A stretch of DNA of 64,000 nucleotides from Streptomyces sp. NBC_00414 (GTDB lineage Bacteria > Actinomycetota > Actinomycetes > Streptomycetales > Streptomycetaceae), in contig NZ_CP107935.1 of the NCBI RefSeq assembly GCF_036038375.1, positions 9,858,001 through 9,922,000 of the forward strand, given 5' to 3'. Positions 25,285 through 33,504 of the stretch are shown in pieces. The first letter of the stretch is position 1. Every line of letters starts with the position of its first letter. The notes beneath the pieces were generated by a model. The model was not told the origin of the DNA. It searched no databases and saw only the letters and a program-made list of their open reading frames with translations. Made by a program: the position numbers and the translations under genes.

Positions 25285-25661
25285 CACGAACCCCCCCCGA
25301 TCATGTCCAGGATTCCACACATGAGAGGTCCGCGGTGCCGTGACGGTGATGGTTCCGCAACGCCCGGTGATCCTGACCCGGTCCGGGGACGACGAGCAGG
25401 TCCGACCGGCGACCGGGCCGGGGTGGCGGGGCCCGACAAGGTTTTCGCAAGGTTCCTCTTGCAGTCTTTGGCCAGCCAGTCGGCCGGCTCGGCGGGTTGA
25501 CCCCCCTTCGCGCCGGACCGGTCGACTGGATCGGCTGCGGGTTCCGGCACGGAACCCGCTGATGGGCTTCGCCCGTCGCCGCTGTCAACGGGGGTCAGCG
25601 GCGGCGGAGCGGAGCGCGACCGGACCGTACGGTCGCCGCCGTTCCCGGGTCGCTCACGGGG
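25285..25661. other. 377-bp gap between the SARP gene and glpK
   Basis: No credible gene. It must hold the SARP promoter (leftward), which I cannot place with confidence. It also holds the glpK terminator hairpin at 25537-25559. Confidence 0.4.
25537..25559 (-). terminator. Terminator hairpin of the glpF-glpK operon
   Basis: GCGGGTTCCG and CGGAACCCGC form a perfect 10-bp stem with a 3-nt loop, 103 bp past the glpK stop. Confidence 0.6.
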
Positions 25662-27179
25662 TCACGGGACGCGTACCCAGTCGAGGGTGCGTTCCACGGC
25701 CTTCTTCCACCCGGCGTAGCCTTCCGCCCGCTGGTCGTCGGACCACTGCGGCTCCCAGCGCCTCGACTCCTGCCAGTGGGTGCGCAGTTCGTCGGTGTCC
25801 CGCCAGAATCCGGTGGCCAGCCCGGCCGCGTAGGCGGCGCCGAGCGCGGTCGTCTCGGCGACGACGGGACGGCTCACGGGTACGCCGAGGATGTCGGCCT
25901 GGATCTGCATGCAGAGGTCGTTGGCGGTGACCCCGCCGTCGACCTTGAGCACGTCCAGGTGGACCCCGGAGTCCCGTTCCATGGCCTCCACGACGTCACG
26001 GCTCTGGTAGCAGATGGCTTCCAACGTCGCCCGCGCCAGGTGCGCGTTGTCGTTGTAGCGGGCGAGACCGACGATCGCTCCGCGGGCGTCGGAGCGCCAG
26101 TAGGGCGCGAACAGACCGGAGAAGGCGGGGACGAAGTACATGCCGCCGTTGTCCTCGACGGTACGGGCGAGATCCTCGCTCTCGGCGGCAGTCTTGATGA
26201 TCTTCATCTGGTCGCGCAGCCACTGCACCGCGGAGCCGGTCACCGCGATGGAGCCTTCGAGCGCGTAGACCACCGGGTCGTCGCCGAACTTGTACGCCAC
26301 GGTGGTGAGCAGTCCGTGCTCGGAGCGGACGAGTTCCGTACCGGTGTTGAGCACCAGGAAGTTGCCTGTGCCGTAGGTGTTCTTGGCCTCGCCGGGCGCG
26401 TAGCAGACCTGTCCGACGGTCGCCGCCTGCTGGTCGCCGAGCACGCCCCCGATGGGAATGGCGGCGCGCAGTGGCCGGGAGGCACGGGTGACGCCGTACG
26501 CCTCCGGGTGGGACGAGGGTTTGATGGCCGGCAGCATGGCCCGCGGGATGCCGAAGAAGCCCAGCAGTTCGTCGTCCCAGTCGAGGGTCTCCAGATCCAT
26601 CAGCATCGTGCGGCTGGCGTTGGTCACGTCGGTGGCGTGGATGCCGCCGTCGGGGCCGCCGGTGAGGTTCCACAGGACCCACGCGTCCGTGTTGCCGAAC
26701 AGGGCGTGGCCCTGCTCCGCCGCCTCGCGCACACCGTCGACGTTCTCCAGGATCCACTGGATCTTGCCGCCGGAGAAGTAGGTGGCCGGCGGCAGTCCGG
26801 CCTTGCGGCGGATGACGTCTCCCTGCCCCGAGCGTTCCAGGGCGGCGGCGATCGCGTCGGTACGGGTGTCCTGCCACACGATGGCGTTGTAGTAGGGGCG
26901 GCCGTTGCGCGGATCCCAGACCACCGTGGTCTCGCGCTGGTTGGTGATGCCGATCGCGGCCAGGTCGGTCGCCGTGAGGCCGCCGTACCGGAGGGCGTTC
27001 TGGATCACCGAGTTGGTGCGTTCCCAGATCTCCACCGGGTCGTGCTCCACCCAGCCCGACCGCGGCAGGATCTGAGCGTGCTCCAGCTGGTGCTTCGCCA
27101 CCTCGTTGCCGCCGTGGTCGAAGATCATGAATCGGGTGCTGGTGGTTCCCTGATCCACCGCGCCGATGAAGTCCGCCAT
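25662..27179 (-). CDS. glpK: Glycerol kinase
   Basis: A 505-residue FGGY-family kinase that phosphorylates glycerol to glycerol-3-phosphate in the cytoplasm. The N-terminal phosphate loop GAVDQGTTSTRFMIFD, the substrate region (ITNQRETTVVWD, AIVWQDTRT) and the adenosine motif VDGGVTANDLCMQIQADILG are all present. Length matches GlpK. It lies 27 bp behind glpF on the same strand, so both are one operon and glycerol uptake is driven by trapping. Streptomyces gyl operons usually also contain glpD and are controlled by the IclR-type GylR; neither is in this window, so this may be a second copy of the pathway. Confidence 0.95.
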   Translation of the reverse strand: MADFIGAVDQGTTSTRFMIFDHGGNEVAKHQLEHAQILPRSGWVEHDPVEIWERTNSVIQNALRYGGLTATDLAAIGITNQRETTVVWDPRNGRPYYNAIVWQDTRTDAIAAALERSGQGDVIRRKAGLPPATYFSGGKIQWILENVDGVREAAEQGHALFGNTDAWVLWNLTGGPDGGIHATDVTNASRTMLMDLETLDWDDELLGFFGIPRAMLPAIKPSSHPEAYGVTRASRPLRAAIPIGGVLGDQQAATVGQVCYAPGEAKNTYGTGNFLVLNTGTELVRSEHGLLTTVAYKFGDDPVVYALEGSIAVTGSAVQWLRDQMKIIKTAAESEDLARTVEDNGGMYFVPAFSGLFAPYWRSDARGAIVGLARYNDNAHLARATLEAICYQSRDVVEAMERDSGVHLDVLKVDGGVTANDLCMQIQADILGVPVSRPVVAETTALGAAYAAGLATGFWRDTDELRTHWQESRRWEPQWSDDQRAEGYAGWKKAVERTLDWVRVP

Positions 27180-27206
27180 GGGTTTTCGCCTCTCCGGCCG
27201 TAGTGG

Positions 27207-28052
27207 TCAGTCCTTGGAAGCCGGGACACGTCCCGGCGGTTCGGGTTCCGCGGACGGCAGGAAGCGGCCGATGAGCATCTTGTACAGCCCCGCGCCGAGC
27301 AGGCCGCCGATCAGCGGGCCGATGATCGGCACCCAGAAGTACAGGTTTCCGTACTGATCTCGCCACGCTCCGCCGTAGCCGGTGAAGAAGCTGGCCAGCC
27401 GCGGTCCGAAGTCACGGGCGGGGTTGATGGCGTACCCCGCGTTCGTTCCCCATGCCATGCCGATCGCGACCACGACCAGGCCGATGATGAACGGTCCCAG
27501 GTTCGCGCCCGGAGGTGTGTTCAGCATGTCCGTGATGGCCATGATCAGCAGGAGCAGGATGGCGGTGCCGATGACCTGGTCGCGGAACGCGCCCCACTCG
27601 TGGACCGGCAGGGCGGGGTTGCCGTTGGCCGGGAGGGTGGAGAACACGCCCTGCGTCTTGATGGTGTGTCCGGGGTCGGCCTTCGCCAGTGCCTCGCTGT
27701 AGTTCCAGCGGACGAGAAGCGCGGCCACGAAGGCGCCGGCCGTCTGGGCCAGCGCGTAGGGGGCCACCTTGCGCCACGGGAACCCCTTGAACGCGGCGAG
27801 TGCCACGGTCACCGCGGGGTTGAGGTGGGCGCCGCTCAGCCTCGCCGCCACGTAGACGCCCAGGGTGACACCGAGACCCCACGCCCAGGCGATGCTGTCG
27901 TGGTCACCCAGACCGCCCGCCGGATCCGTGAGAGCGCCACCCGCGGACACCTGGGCCACCACACCGCAGCCGAAGAGAATCAGGATCAGAGTGCCCGCGA
28001 ACTCGGCGGACAACTCACCGACCAGACCGGACCGTATGCGCAGCTCAGCCAT
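27207..28052 (-). CDS. glpF: Glycerol facilitator (MIP/aquaporin family)
   Basis: A 281-residue inner-membrane channel with six hydrophobic helices and the two NPA half-helices: SGAHLNPAVTVALA and GYAINPARDFGPR. The aspartate after the second NPA (NPARD) is typical of glycerol-conducting members. It lets glycerol diffuse in for GlpK, encoded directly downstream. The C-terminal tail (SAEPEPPGRVPASKD) is cytoplasmic. The promoter must lie in 28053-28228; no certain -35/-10 pair or operator was found there. Confidence 0.93.
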   Translation of the reverse strand: MAELRIRSGLVGELSAEFAGTLILILFGCGVVAQVSAGGALTDPAGGLGDHDSIAWAWGLGVTLGVYVAARLSGAHLNPAVTVALAAFKGFPWRKVAPYALAQTAGAFVAALLVRWNYSEALAKADPGHTIKTQGVFSTLPANGNPALPVHEWGAFRDQVIGTAILLLLIMAITDMLNTPPGANLGPFIIGLVVVAIGMAWGTNAGYAINPARDFGPRLASFFTGYGGAWRDQYGNLYFWVPIIGPLIGGLLGAGLYKMLIGRFLPSAEPEPPGRVPASKD

Positions 28053-28228
28053 CGAAGCTCACCCTCCGCCGGCTGTACCGGCCGTCGACCGCCCCGAGCG
28101 ATATCAGTCAGGCTAAGACGGTTTGCGGAAGAGTGCATATCAGGACATACGTGTGCTGGGGGCCGGGTCGTCGGGCAGGGGCGGGGTGTCGGTCTGCCGG
28201 GCTGGATCCGCGCGTGGGAAATCGATCA

Positions 28229-29236
28229 CTACGTCATGCTCGGGCTGCCCGCCCGAGGACGCGGCTGAGCCACCGGGTCCGGGCGTGGCGGGCCTCGCGG
28301 GTGAGGGCGGCGGCCGGGGCGACCGAGTCGAAGCCGTGGTAGGCCGGGCCAGACGTGCAGCTCGGCGTCACCGCCGGCGCGCCAGATCCGGTGGGCGTAG
28401 TCGACGTTCTCGTCGCGGAAGGTCTCCGCCGAGCCGACGTCGATGTAGGTCGGCGGAAGTCCGCTCAGGTCGGTGGCGCGGCCCGGGGCGGCACAGGGCG
28501 GCAGGTCGGGTTCGCCGTACCGGTCGCCCAGGTAGGCCTGCCAGGCGACGGCGGCCGAGGATCTGTCCCACAGGCCTGCGTCGGCCATCTGGTGGGCGGA
28601 GGGGGTGTCGAGACGGTCGTCGAGCATCGGGCACTGCAGGAGCTGCCCGGCAGGTGCCGGGCCGTCACCGCGGTCCCGGTTGAGCAGGGTCAGGGCCGCG
28701 GCGAGCCCGCCGCCGGCGCTCTTGCCCCCGATGATCAGGCGCTCGCCGTCGATGCCGAGTCCGTCCGCATGGCCGACGGTCCACAGAAGTCCCGCGTGAC
28801 AGTCCTCCAGCGGTCCCGGGTAGGGCGTCTCCGGTGCCAGCCGGTACTCCACCGACACGACGGCCAGGCCGAGTGGGGCGGACCAGTCGCGGAGGATCTT
28901 CGGCAGTACGGACCAGGCGTTGCCCATGATCATCCCGCCGCCGTGCATGTAGTACAGCACCGGCAGCGGCCCGGTGGCGTCGGCGGGCCGCGCGTGCACC
29001 AGCGTGACGTCCGGGCGCCCCTCCGCGCCGGGCACCCGCAGTTCCTCGACGGCGAAGCGGCCGTCGGCCCGCAGCTCGACAGCGGTGGGCCGGGGCCTGC
29101 TCGCGGCGTCTCGTTCCCGCTGGGCGGCGAGCTTCCCCGGAGTGAGCCGCTGCCTGGACAGGTCCCCCAGAGCGGCCAGGGCGGCGGCCAGCTCGGCATC
29201 GAGGGGAACGCCGGGCATCGATGTCGCAGAGATCAT
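28229..29236 (-). pseudogene. Alpha/beta hydrolase (HSL-type esterase) with a C-terminal frameshift
   Basis: Residues 1-295 are a normal hormone-sensitive-lipase-type hydrolase: oxyanion motif YYMHGGGMIMG, nucleophile S173 in GGKSAGGG, acid in FRDENVDY. After HVWPG (about 28345) the frame turns to Arg/Pro-rich nonsense. In another frame the DNA there encodes YHGFDSVAPAAALTREARH and WLSRVLGR, the expected end with catalytic histidine in YHGFD, stopping at 28234. A net one-base shift (one extra or two missing bases near 28340-28345) thus separates the catalytic histidine from the rest. Either the gene is recently inactivated or the sequence has an error. It diverges from the TIGR01777 gene. Confidence 0.75.
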
Positions 29237-29323
29237 GGGTCCAGCAAACCAGGAACCGAGCCGCTCGTGGCCGCATCACCCCACCGGACCCGACGACCGT
29301 CGATCCGCTCTCGACCCTCCTGG

Positions 29324-29354
29324 TTGAACATGTTCAAAAATCAGGGTTACGCTG
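29324..29354 (+). promoter_or_regulatory. 14-bp perfect palindrome overlapping a promoter
   Basis: TTGAACATGTTCAA (29324-29337) is a perfect palindrome. Its TTGAAC can serve as a -35 box, with TACGCT 18 bp further as the -10 for the epimerase gene at 29382. An operator placed over the -35 fits repression, most like TetR-family sites. No TetR gene is adjacent. Confidence 0.6.
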
Positions 29355-29381
29355 ATGCCGAACGAAGCCGAGGGGGATTCG

Positions 29382-30362
29382 ATGAAGGTAGTGCTGCCCG
29401 GGGGAACCGGACAGGTGGGCGGGATTCTCGACCGTGCGCTGACGGTGGCCGGCCACGAGGTCACGGTGGTGACCCGGCATCCCTTGCGGGCACACGACGT
29501 CGGCTGGGACGGGGCCACCCTCGGGAACTGGGCCGAGGCGATCGACGGCTGCGACGTCGTGATCAACCTGGCCGGACGCAGCGTCTCCTGCCGGTACACC
29601 GAGGAGAATCTGCGGGCCATGATGGACTCCCGGGTGGACTCGGCGCGGGTGGTCGGTCGAGCGATCGCCGCCGCCGCGCGGCCACCGCGCGTCTGGTTGC
29701 AGATGAGTACGGCGACGGTCTACGCCCACCGCTTCGATGCGGCGCACGACGAGGCGACCGGGCTGCTCGGCGGCTCGGAGGCCGGGGTGCCGGACTACTG
29801 GGCGTACAGCGTGAGGATCGCGGAGAACTGGGAGCGGGCGCAGGCCGAGGCGCCGACTCCCGCGACCCGCAAGGTGGCGCTGCGCTCGGCGATGGTCATG
29901 AGCCCGGACCGGGGCGGTGTGTTCGACGTACTGTCGCGCCTCGTGCGGCTCGGGCTGGGCGGTCCCGTGGCGGGCGGCGGGCAGTACGTCTCCTGGATCC
30001 ATGACGAGGATTTCGTGCGAGCGGTGGAGTTCCTGATCGCCCGGGACGACATCGAGGGGCCGGTGAACCTCTCCTCTCCCGAACCCCTGCCGCACCGTGA
30101 CTTCATGCGGGCGCTGCGCACCGCGTGGGGCGTCCCCGTGGGGCTGCCGGCGACCCGCTGGATGGCCGAACTGGGGGCGTTCGCACTGCGCTCGGACACC
30201 GAGCTGCTGCTCAAGAGCCGCCGGGTGGTACCGGGCCGGCTGAGCGCCGCCGGGTTCGCCTTCGCACACCCCGAGTGGGCGAGCGCCGCCAGGTCCCTCG
30301 TCGGGCGGGCCGACCGTCGCGGACGTACGCGCCTAGACGCCCGCCAGTTGTCGGGGAGGTGA
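29382..30362 (+). CDS. TIGR01777-family epimerase (YfcH/SulA-like)
   Basis: A 326-residue protein, ATG 29382 with GAGGGGGA 4 nt upstream. It begins MKVVLPGGTGQVGGILDRAL, the Rossmann nucleotide-binding loop. The family's later motifs are present: VINLAGRSV, SRVDSARVVG, LQMSTATVYAH and GGGQYVSWIHDEDFV. Members bind NADP(H); the E. coli and cyanobacterial homologues have been linked to cell division, but the substrate is unknown. It is probably transcribed alone from the palindrome-controlled promoter. Confidence 0.87.
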   Translation: MKVVLPGGTGQVGGILDRALTVAGHEVTVVTRHPLRAHDVGWDGATLGNWAEAIDGCDVVINLAGRSVSCRYTEENLRAMMDSRVDSARVVGRAIAAAARPPRVWLQMSTATVYAHRFDAAHDEATGLLGGSEAGVPDYWAYSVRIAENWERAQAEAPTPATRKVALRSAMVMSPDRGGVFDVLSRLVRLGLGGPVAGGGQYVSWIHDEDFVRAVEFLIARDDIEGPVNLSSPEPLPHRDFMRALRTAWGVPVGLPATRWMAELGAFALRSDTELLLKSRRVVPGRLSAAGFAFAHPEWASAARSLVGRADRRGRTRLDARQLSGR

Positions 30363-30762
30363 CCCATGCGAAAAGCCTCCGCGGCGGTCTGCCCGGCGCA
30401 CGCAACGCGGTGATGGTCCTGCCCGCCCTGGTCAGCGGCAATGTCCAGCCGTCCGTGGCACGTTGGGCCGCCGAGGATGCCCAGATGCCCGGCACGTCCC
30501 TGATCGCGCGACCGGTCGCGGTGCAGACGTCGGCTCCGGGGACCACCCGGGTCGCCCTGTACTCGGGCGGAGTCGTGTGGGGCGGAATGTTCCCGCGTCA
30601 CGACCTGGAGAGGCGGTGCTGCACCACCCCTGACATACGGACCGCGGACTCACGACATTCGCGTACGTGACGTACGGACCGCGGCCTCGTGGCGATTCGT
30701 ACGGCTGACGTACGGACCGCGGTCTCGCGACCATTCGTACGGCTGACGTTCGGACGGCGGCC
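30363..30762. other. 400-bp gap with tandem repeats and one weak reading frame
   Basis: A rightward frame 30413-30670 (86 residues, VLPALVSGNVQPSVARWAAE...) has coding-like composition but no ribosome site and no family I recognise. It runs into the repeats at 30631. It may be a gene remnant. The rest is non-coding. Confidence 0.35.
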
Positions 30763-30781
30763 TCACGACGATTCGCGTACG
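30631..30781. repeat. Four 37-38-bp tandem repeats spanning the 3' end of the LacI gene
   Basis: Units beginning TGAC(A/G)TACGGACCGCGG lie at 30631, 30668, 30706 and 30744 (spacing 37, 38, 38 bp). The last unit contains the stop codon and last codons (VRESS) of the leftward LacI gene, so the other three look like degenerate copies of that gene's end. Confidence 0.8.
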
Positions 30782-31779
30782 ACGAGTTCGGTGGGAAGCA
30801 CGACGTGCTGACGCGGCTCCTCGGGGTCGCCGATCTCCTCCAGGAGGAGGCGGGCGATCGTCTCGCCGATCTCCTCGACGGGCTGACGCACGCTGGTGAG
30901 GGGCGGGTTGGTGTGCCGGGCGATGATGGAGTCGTCGAACCCGACCACCGCCACGTCGTCGGGGACACCGCGCCGCTGCCTGCGCAACTCCACGAGCGCT
31001 CCCGCTGCCATGACGTCCGAGGCCACGAACACGGCGTCGAGCGAGGGGACTCGTTCAAGGAGTGAACGCATCGCGGCCTCACCGCCCTCCTCGGTGAAGT
31101 CGCCGGAGGCCACCAGCCGGTCCGTGGCTTCGTGGCCCGCCTTCTCCAGGGCCTCGCGCCATCCCTGGAGCCGGCTGCGTGCCACGTCCATGTCGAGGGG
31201 CCCGCTGATCGTGGCGATGGTCCGCCGCCCCCGTGCGAGCAGGTGCTCGACGGCCGCCGCGGCTCCGCCCGCGTTGTCCGAGTGCACATGGGTGAGGGAC
31301 TCGGCGGGGGAGCGGCGCCCGGCGAGGACGGTGGGCAGCCCCATGTCCTCCAGCCGGCCCGGCAGCGGGTCGTGTTCGTGCACCGAGACCAGCAGGACCC
31401 CGTCGACACGGCGTTCCGCCACCGACTCGGTGAGCTGGTCCCGCTCGGCCTGGTCGCGTACGAGAACCAGTTGGAGCTGTGTGCGGGTCGTCGCGAGGGC
31501 GGTGCTCACCCCGCGGATGACCGCCGAGAAGTACGGCTCGGAGCCCAGTCTGCTCTCGGACTCGGGAATCACCAGGGCCACGGAGTTCGTCCGGCTCGTC
31601 ACCAGGCCCCTGGCGACCGAGTTCGGTACGTAGTTCAGCTCGGCGATGGCGGCGAGAACGGCCGCCCGGGCCTTCTCGCTGACGAGTTCCGAGCCGTTGA
31701 TGACTCGTGAAACCGTCGTGCGTCCGACACCGGCGCGCGCGGCCACCGTCTTGATGGTCGGGCGCTGTCTGCCCCGCAT
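30763..31779 (-). CDS. LacI-family repressor of the adjacent beta-glucoside operon (CebR-like)
   Basis: A 338-residue repressor; ATG 31779 has GAGGAGG 4 nt upstream. The LacI helix-turn-helix is intact (TIKTVAARAGVGRTTVSRVI, then the hinge YVPNSVARGL). The periplasmic-binding-like effector domain follows (VDGVLLVSVH, ISGPLDMDVARSRLQGWREA). It diverges from a transporter/beta-glucosidase operon arranged like cebR-cebEFG-bglC of Streptomyces, where the repressor is released by cello-oligosaccharides. The candidate operators at 31951-31986 differ from the classical CebR box, so it may be a paralogue with another beta-glucoside inducer. Confidence 0.88.
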   Translation of the reverse strand: MRGRQRPTIKTVAARAGVGRTTVSRVINGSELVSEKARAAVLAAIAELNYVPNSVARGLVTSRTNSVALVIPESESRLGSEPYFSAVIRGVSTALATTRTQLQLVLVRDQAERDQLTESVAERRVDGVLLVSVHEHDPLPGRLEDMGLPTVLAGRRSPAESLTHVHSDNAGGAAAAVEHLLARGRRTIATISGPLDMDVARSRLQGWREALEKAGHEATDRLVASGDFTEEGGEAAMRSLLERVPSLDAVFVASDVMAAGALVELRRQRRGVPDDVAVVGFDDSIIARHTNPPLTSVRQPVEEIGETIARLLLEEIGDPEEPRQHVVLPTELVVRESS

Positions 31780-31890
31780 GTCGCCTCCTCGCCCGGGCGG
31801 TGTCCCCACGGCTGTCACCTGCGCATTGTGCCAGACCCGAGGAGAGCGTCCGAAGGGTCCGGGCACAGGGGCGCGACATCTTCCGGCAAC

Positions 31891-31937
31891 GAAGTGGTTT
31901 CAACTTCTTGACAGGAGCCTGTGGCGGCGGCCACGCT
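31891..31937 (+). promoter_or_regulatory. Promoter of the beta-glucoside transporter operon
   Basis: TTGACA (31908-31913) is a consensus -35; CACGCT (31932-31937) after 18 bp is a plausible -10. A dyad GAAGTGGTTTCAACTTC (31891-31907) abuts the -35 upstream and may be a further control site. Confidence 0.6.
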
Positions 31938-31950
31938 CTGGGCCACCGAG

Positions 31951-31986
31951 TGGGCACGTTCCCATTGTCGATTGGGAACGTGCCCA
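31951..31986. promoter_or_regulatory. Paired LacI-type operators (CebR-like boxes)
   Basis: TGGGCACGTTCCCA (31951-31964) and TGGGAACGTGCCCA (31973-31986) are exact reverse complements separated by 8 bp; each is itself a near-palindrome with central CG. The known CebR box is TGGGAGCGCTCCCA, a close relative. They sit just downstream of the -10, where a bound repressor blocks transcription. Confidence 0.75.
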
Positions 31987-32062
31987 TCGGACAAATCGGG
32001 CCTGCGGAGCGGACCGCGGGGCCCGAACTCCGGTGCGTCAGCGCCGCCGCTAGGAGGACGAA

Positions 32063-33376
32063 ATGGGCAAGGTCCGAAGGAAGTTGCGTACACGAGCCGT
32101 GGCCGCCGTATCGGTTGTGTCGGCACTCGGCCTGGTCGTGGGCTGCGGAGGCAGTGATGGCGGGGGAACCGGTGGGGGCAAGAAGGACGGCAAGACCACG
32201 ATCACCATGGGGCTGTTCGGCGTCATGGGCTTCAAGGAGACCGGTCTGCTCGACAAGTACATGAAGGAGCACCCGGACGTCGTCATCAAGGCGGACGTCG
32301 CGGGTGACGAGCAGACGTACTACACCGCTCTGCAGACCCACCTGGCCGCGGGCAGCGGGCTGAAGGACATCCAGGGCATAGAGATCGGCCGGGCCAAGGA
32401 ACTGTCCGACACGCAGAAGGACAAGTTCGTCGACCTGGCAGGTGCGGCCGGGACGGACCACTTCCTCCCGTGGAAGCAGAGCCAGGTCACCACCGAGGAC
32501 AAGAAGGTCATCGGCCTCGGCACCGACATCGGCCCGATGGCGGTCTGTTACCGCAAGGACCTGTTCGCGCAGGCCGGCCTGCCCACCGACCGCGACGAGG
32601 TCGCCAAGCTGTGGGAGGGCGACTGGTCGAAGTACGTCGAGGCGGGCAAGACGTTCAAGAAGAAGTCGAAGGACGACAAGGTCGCCTTCATGGACAGCTC
32701 CAGCGGCCTGTTCAACGCCATGATCTACGGCAACTCCCAGCAGTTCTACGACAAGAAGGGTGAGCTCATCTACGAGACCAACCCTGTCGTCAAGGACGCG
32801 TGGAAGCTGGCCTCCGAGGCGGCCACGTCCGATCTGACCGCCAAGCTCCGCCAGTTCCAGCCCGGCTGGGACCCGGGCCTGGCCAACAGCACCTTCGCCT
32901 CCACCGTCTGCCCGGCGTGGATGCTCGCGCACATCAGCGAGAAGGCCGGACCGAAGAACAAGGGCAAGTGGGACGTGGCCAAGGCACCCCAGGGCGCCAA
33001 CTGGGGCGGGTCCTTCCTCGGAGTGATGGAGAAGAGCCCGGTCAAGAAGGAGGCGCAGGACCTCGTCGCCTGGCTGACCGCTCCCGAGCAGCAGGCCTAC
33101 CTCTTCAAGGAGATCGGCAACTTCCCCTCGTCGCAGACCGCGTTGGAGATGCCCGAAGTCGTCGACGCCAAGTCCGACTACTTCGCAGGCGCGCCCATCG
33201 GGCAGATTTTCGGGACCGCGGCCAAGGAGATCCCCGACGAGCAGGTGCTCGGCCGTAAGGACGGCACCATCAAGGACATCTTCTCGCAGGGTCTGACCTT
33301 GATCGAGGCGCAGGGCAAGAGCCCGAACGAGGCGTGGAAGACCACGGACAAGCGCATCCAGAAGGCCGCCGGCTGA
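32063..33376 (+). CDS. ABC transporter substrate-binding lipoprotein (CebE-like, CUT1)
   Basis: A 437-residue lipoprotein, ATG 32063 after AGGAGG. The signal peptide ends in lipobox GLVVGCGGS. The mature protein is a family 1 sugar-binding protein (KYMKEHPDVVIKADVAGDEQ, FNAMIYGNSQQFYD, TAPEQQAYLFKEIGNFPSSQ). It would capture short beta-glucosides outside the membrane and hand them to the permeases encoded next. A strong hairpin between this gene and the permeases may raise the level of binding protein. No ATPase gene is present; Streptomyces CUT1 systems commonly share MsiK. Confidence 0.9.
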   Translation: MGKVRRKLRTRAVAAVSVVSALGLVVGCGGSDGGGTGGGKKDGKTTITMGLFGVMGFKETGLLDKYMKEHPDVVIKADVAGDEQTYYTALQTHLAAGSGLKDIQGIEIGRAKELSDTQKDKFVDLAGAAGTDHFLPWKQSQVTTEDKKVIGLGTDIGPMAVCYRKDLFAQAGLPTDRDEVAKLWEGDWSKYVEAGKTFKKKSKDDKVAFMDSSSGLFNAMIYGNSQQFYDKKGELIYETNPVVKDAWKLASEAATSDLTAKLRQFQPGWDPGLANSTFASTVCPAWMLAHISEKAGPKNKGKWDVAKAPQGANWGGSFLGVMEKSPVKKEAQDLVAWLTAPEQQAYLFKEIGNFPSSQTALEMPEVVDAKSDYFAGAPIGQIFGTAAKEIPDEQVLGRKDGTIKDIFSQGLTLIEAQGKSPNEAWKTTDKRIQKAAG

Positions 33377-33420
33377 CCTCGGGGCCGCCGCTGACCGCTC
33401 CACTGCCCGCTTCCGCAGCC

Positions 33421-33460
33421 GCCCGGCGTCCCACGGCACAGCCCATGTGGGCCGCCGGGC
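33421..33460 (+). terminator. Intercistronic hairpin between binding-protein and permease genes
   Basis: GCCCGGCGTCCCAC (33421-33434) and GTGGGCCGCCGGGC (33447-33460) pair with one mismatch over 14 positions, loop 12 nt. In sugar operons such stems often cause partial termination or protect upstream mRNA, giving more binding protein than permease. Confidence 0.6.
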
Positions 33461-33504
33461 CCCTGCCCGCCCCCCAGCTCACCCTCCAGGAAGGACGCCT
33501 TCCG

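Noticed and set aside
30413..30670. 86-codon rightward frame after the TIGR01777 gene
   Set aside because: No ribosome site, no family resemblance, and it runs into the tandem repeats; kept only as part of the intergenic description.
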